A DNA stretch of 64,000 nucleotides from assembly GCA_965216205.1 (NCBI GenBank), contig OZ244139.1, positions 5,766,001 through 5,830,000 of the forward strand, given 5' to 3'. This DNA is from CADEDH01 sp965216205. Its GTDB lineage: Bacteria; Actinomycetota; Acidimicrobiia; Acidimicrobiales; SZUA-35. Both the position numbers and the translations under genes were made by a program. Positions 62,832 to 64,000 of the stretch are shown one piece after another; position 1 is the first letter of the stretch, and each line of letters begins with the position of its first letter. Below the pieces are notes generated by a model that ran no database searches, was not told the DNA's origin, and saw only the letters and a program-made list of their open reading frames with translations.

Positions 62832-64000
62832 ATGAGCGGCTCCGCTGAGCGACCGAGGCACGTTCGCGATGCCGATCGACTGTTCACGGGCGACCTGTCG
62901 GGGACCTGGCTGCCGTCTCTCCTCGAGGCGTTGCCGATCGCGGTGAGCGTCCGACGGACCGACTACACGCTGGCCTGGGCCAACTCCACCTATGCCAACC
63001 TCATCGGGCGACCACTCGGCGAGCTCCTCGACCGCGATCTGGAAGGCATCATCGCCCACGAGGAATTCGGTCTCGAGGACCTGGGCGCCGTGCCGGGCTC
63101 CCTCAGCTACCGCGAGCTGCTCTACACCCGAGCCGACGGTACGCAGTTCCATGCCGACCTGACGGTCGTCCCGCTCCACGGCGCCGAGGGACGCACCGAG
63201 TTCCTGGTGGGCATTCTCAACGACGTCTCCGACCGGGTGCGGTTGGCGGCCAATGAACGCGAGCTCTCCCATTCCCAGGAGCGCTTCCAGGCCCTCGTGG
63301 AGAACTCCCCGGCTATCACCATGCTGACCGACGAGCGCCTCCTCCTCACCTACGTCTCACCGAGTGTGGAGGTCACCGGGTGGTCCCGCGAGCGGCTCGA
63401 GGGTCGATCCGTGTACGACCTGCCGGCCACGGTCGTCGGGGGCATGGCGGCCGAGTTGGAGCAGGCCATCTCCTCGTCGACCGCCCGCGACTTCGTGTGG
63501 TCGGTCCAGACACCGGACGGTCCCCGGTGGCTCGACGTGTCGGTCGTTCCCGAGCTCGACGACGATCCCGCGTCGCGAGGTCTGATCCTCGTCGCCGTCG
63601 ACCACAGCGAGCGCCACGAGGAGCGCGAACTCCTCACGTACCGCGCCACCCACGACTCGCTGACCGGGCTGCTCAATCGAAGCGGGCTGCTGGCCGAGCT
63701 CGAGCGGATCGTCGCAGCCTCAGACGAGGTGAGCGTGTTCTTCGTGGATCTCAACGGGTTCAAGGAGATCAACGACACGCGGGGCCACGCCGACGGCGAC
63801 TCGGTTCTCCGGACCATCGGCGACCGCTTGGCCGCTGCCGTGCGAGACGGCGATCTGATCGGCCGACTCGGTGGCGACGAGTTCGTCGTCGCCACCGGCA
63901 GTGGTCCCGCCAGCCATCCGGCGATGATCGCCCGGCTACGAGCAGCCCTGGAGCCGCAGATCCACTTGCCCGACGGAACCGTGTCGGTATCGGCGAGCAT
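62832..64000 (+). CDS. PAS-PAS-GGDEF diguanylate cyclase, 3' end missing
   Basis: From ATG 62832 the frame stays open to the window end (about 389 residues). A first PAS domain covers about 20-135 (LPIAVSVRRTDYTLAWANST, FLVGILNDVSDR), a second about 145-265 (ERFQALVENSPAITM, GLILVAVDHSERH). The GGDEF domain follows: THDSLTGLLNRSG, FFVDLNGFKEIND and RLGGDEFVVA, with an RxxD inhibitory site (RDGD) before it. It should make cyclic di-GMP in response to a PAS-sensed signal. An EAL domain or stop may follow outside the window. Confidence 0.93.
   Translation, partial: MSGSAERPRHVRDADRLFTGDLSGTWLPSLLEALPIAVSVRRTDYTLAWANSTYANLIGRPLGELLDRDLEGIIAHEEFGLEDLGAVPGSLSYRELLYTRADGTQFHADLTVVPLHGAEGRTEFLVGILNDVSDRVRLAANERELSHSQERFQALVENSPAITMLTDERLLLTYVSPSVEVTGWSRERLEGRSVYDLPATVVGGMAAELEQAISSSTARDFVWSVQTPDGPRWLDVSVVPELDDDPASRGLILVAVDHSERHEERELLTYRATHDSLTGLLNRSGLLAELERIVAASDEVSVFFVDLNGFKEINDTRGHADGDSVLRTIGDRLAAAVRDGDLIGRLGGDEFVVATGSGPASHPAMIARLRAALEPQIHLPDGTVSVSAS

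Overview
The window is very GC-rich, densely coded DNA. GTG and TTG starts, 4-base stop/start overlaps and the gene content (SARP-type regulator, SCO6745-family and DUF6529 proteins, MocR regulator, SWIM/SNF2 pair, many PhyH and CoA-ester enzymes) point to an actinobacterium. A member of the Acidimicrobiia is my best guess, but that is an inference from gene content only. No rRNA, tRNA, CRISPR array, integrase or insertion sequence was recognised.

Bases 1-24,800 look like ordinary chromosome: a partial amidohydrolase, a CobW GTPase, a DOPA-dioxygenase-like gene facing its MarR regulator across a clear palindrome, a two-subunit CoA transferase, an SHMT-like enzyme paired with a PhyH dioxygenase, an aldo/keto reductase, a MocR regulator with PdxR-like sites, an alcohol dehydrogenase, a potassium channel, a Baeyer-Villiger-type monooxygenase and a hydratase. 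A VapBC pair and a SARP/hydrolase fusion follow. Next comes a three-gene set (DUF6529 membrane protein with His-rich repeats, cupredoxin, COG4315 lipoprotein) that looks like a small copper/redox module. Several intergenic regions here carry striking tandem or inverted repeat arrays.

Bases 26,500-53,200 form a defence island, bracketed by toxin-antitoxin-like pairs (a VapBC pair on the left; DUF433/DUF5615 and XRE-ImmA/PIN pairs on the right). All the large genes run leftward. One block is DrmD-like SNF2 helicase, DrmMI/PglX-like adenine methylase and a winged-helix membrane protein, joined by 4-base overlaps. The next gene is a DUF262 (GmrSD-type) protein fused to a Schlafen AlbA_2 domain. 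The last block is a 2146-residue DruE-like DUF1998 helicase with a nuclease-like C-terminal region, coupled by TGATG to a UvrD helicase with a RelE-like N-terminal domain. DISARM core genes drmA, drmB and drmC are absent, so this is not a standard DISARM locus. Between the blocks lies a scar of broken genes (DprA-like, ComF/PRTase-like zinc ribbon, helicase tail). The island is the best candidate for an undescribed or composite system.

Bases 53,200-64,000 return to chromosome: a bicupin, a frameshifted PhyH gene, an aminoglycoside-phosphotransferase-like gene with a frameshifted partner, enoyl-CoA hydratase, a shikimate-kinase-like protein, a DinB-like protein, a SWIM/SNF2 pair and a PAS-PAS-GGDEF diguanylate cyclase cut by the window end.

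Caution: at least six genes show single-base indels, most in short G/C runs. Some may be assembly errors rather than biology, including the one that breaks the methylase.
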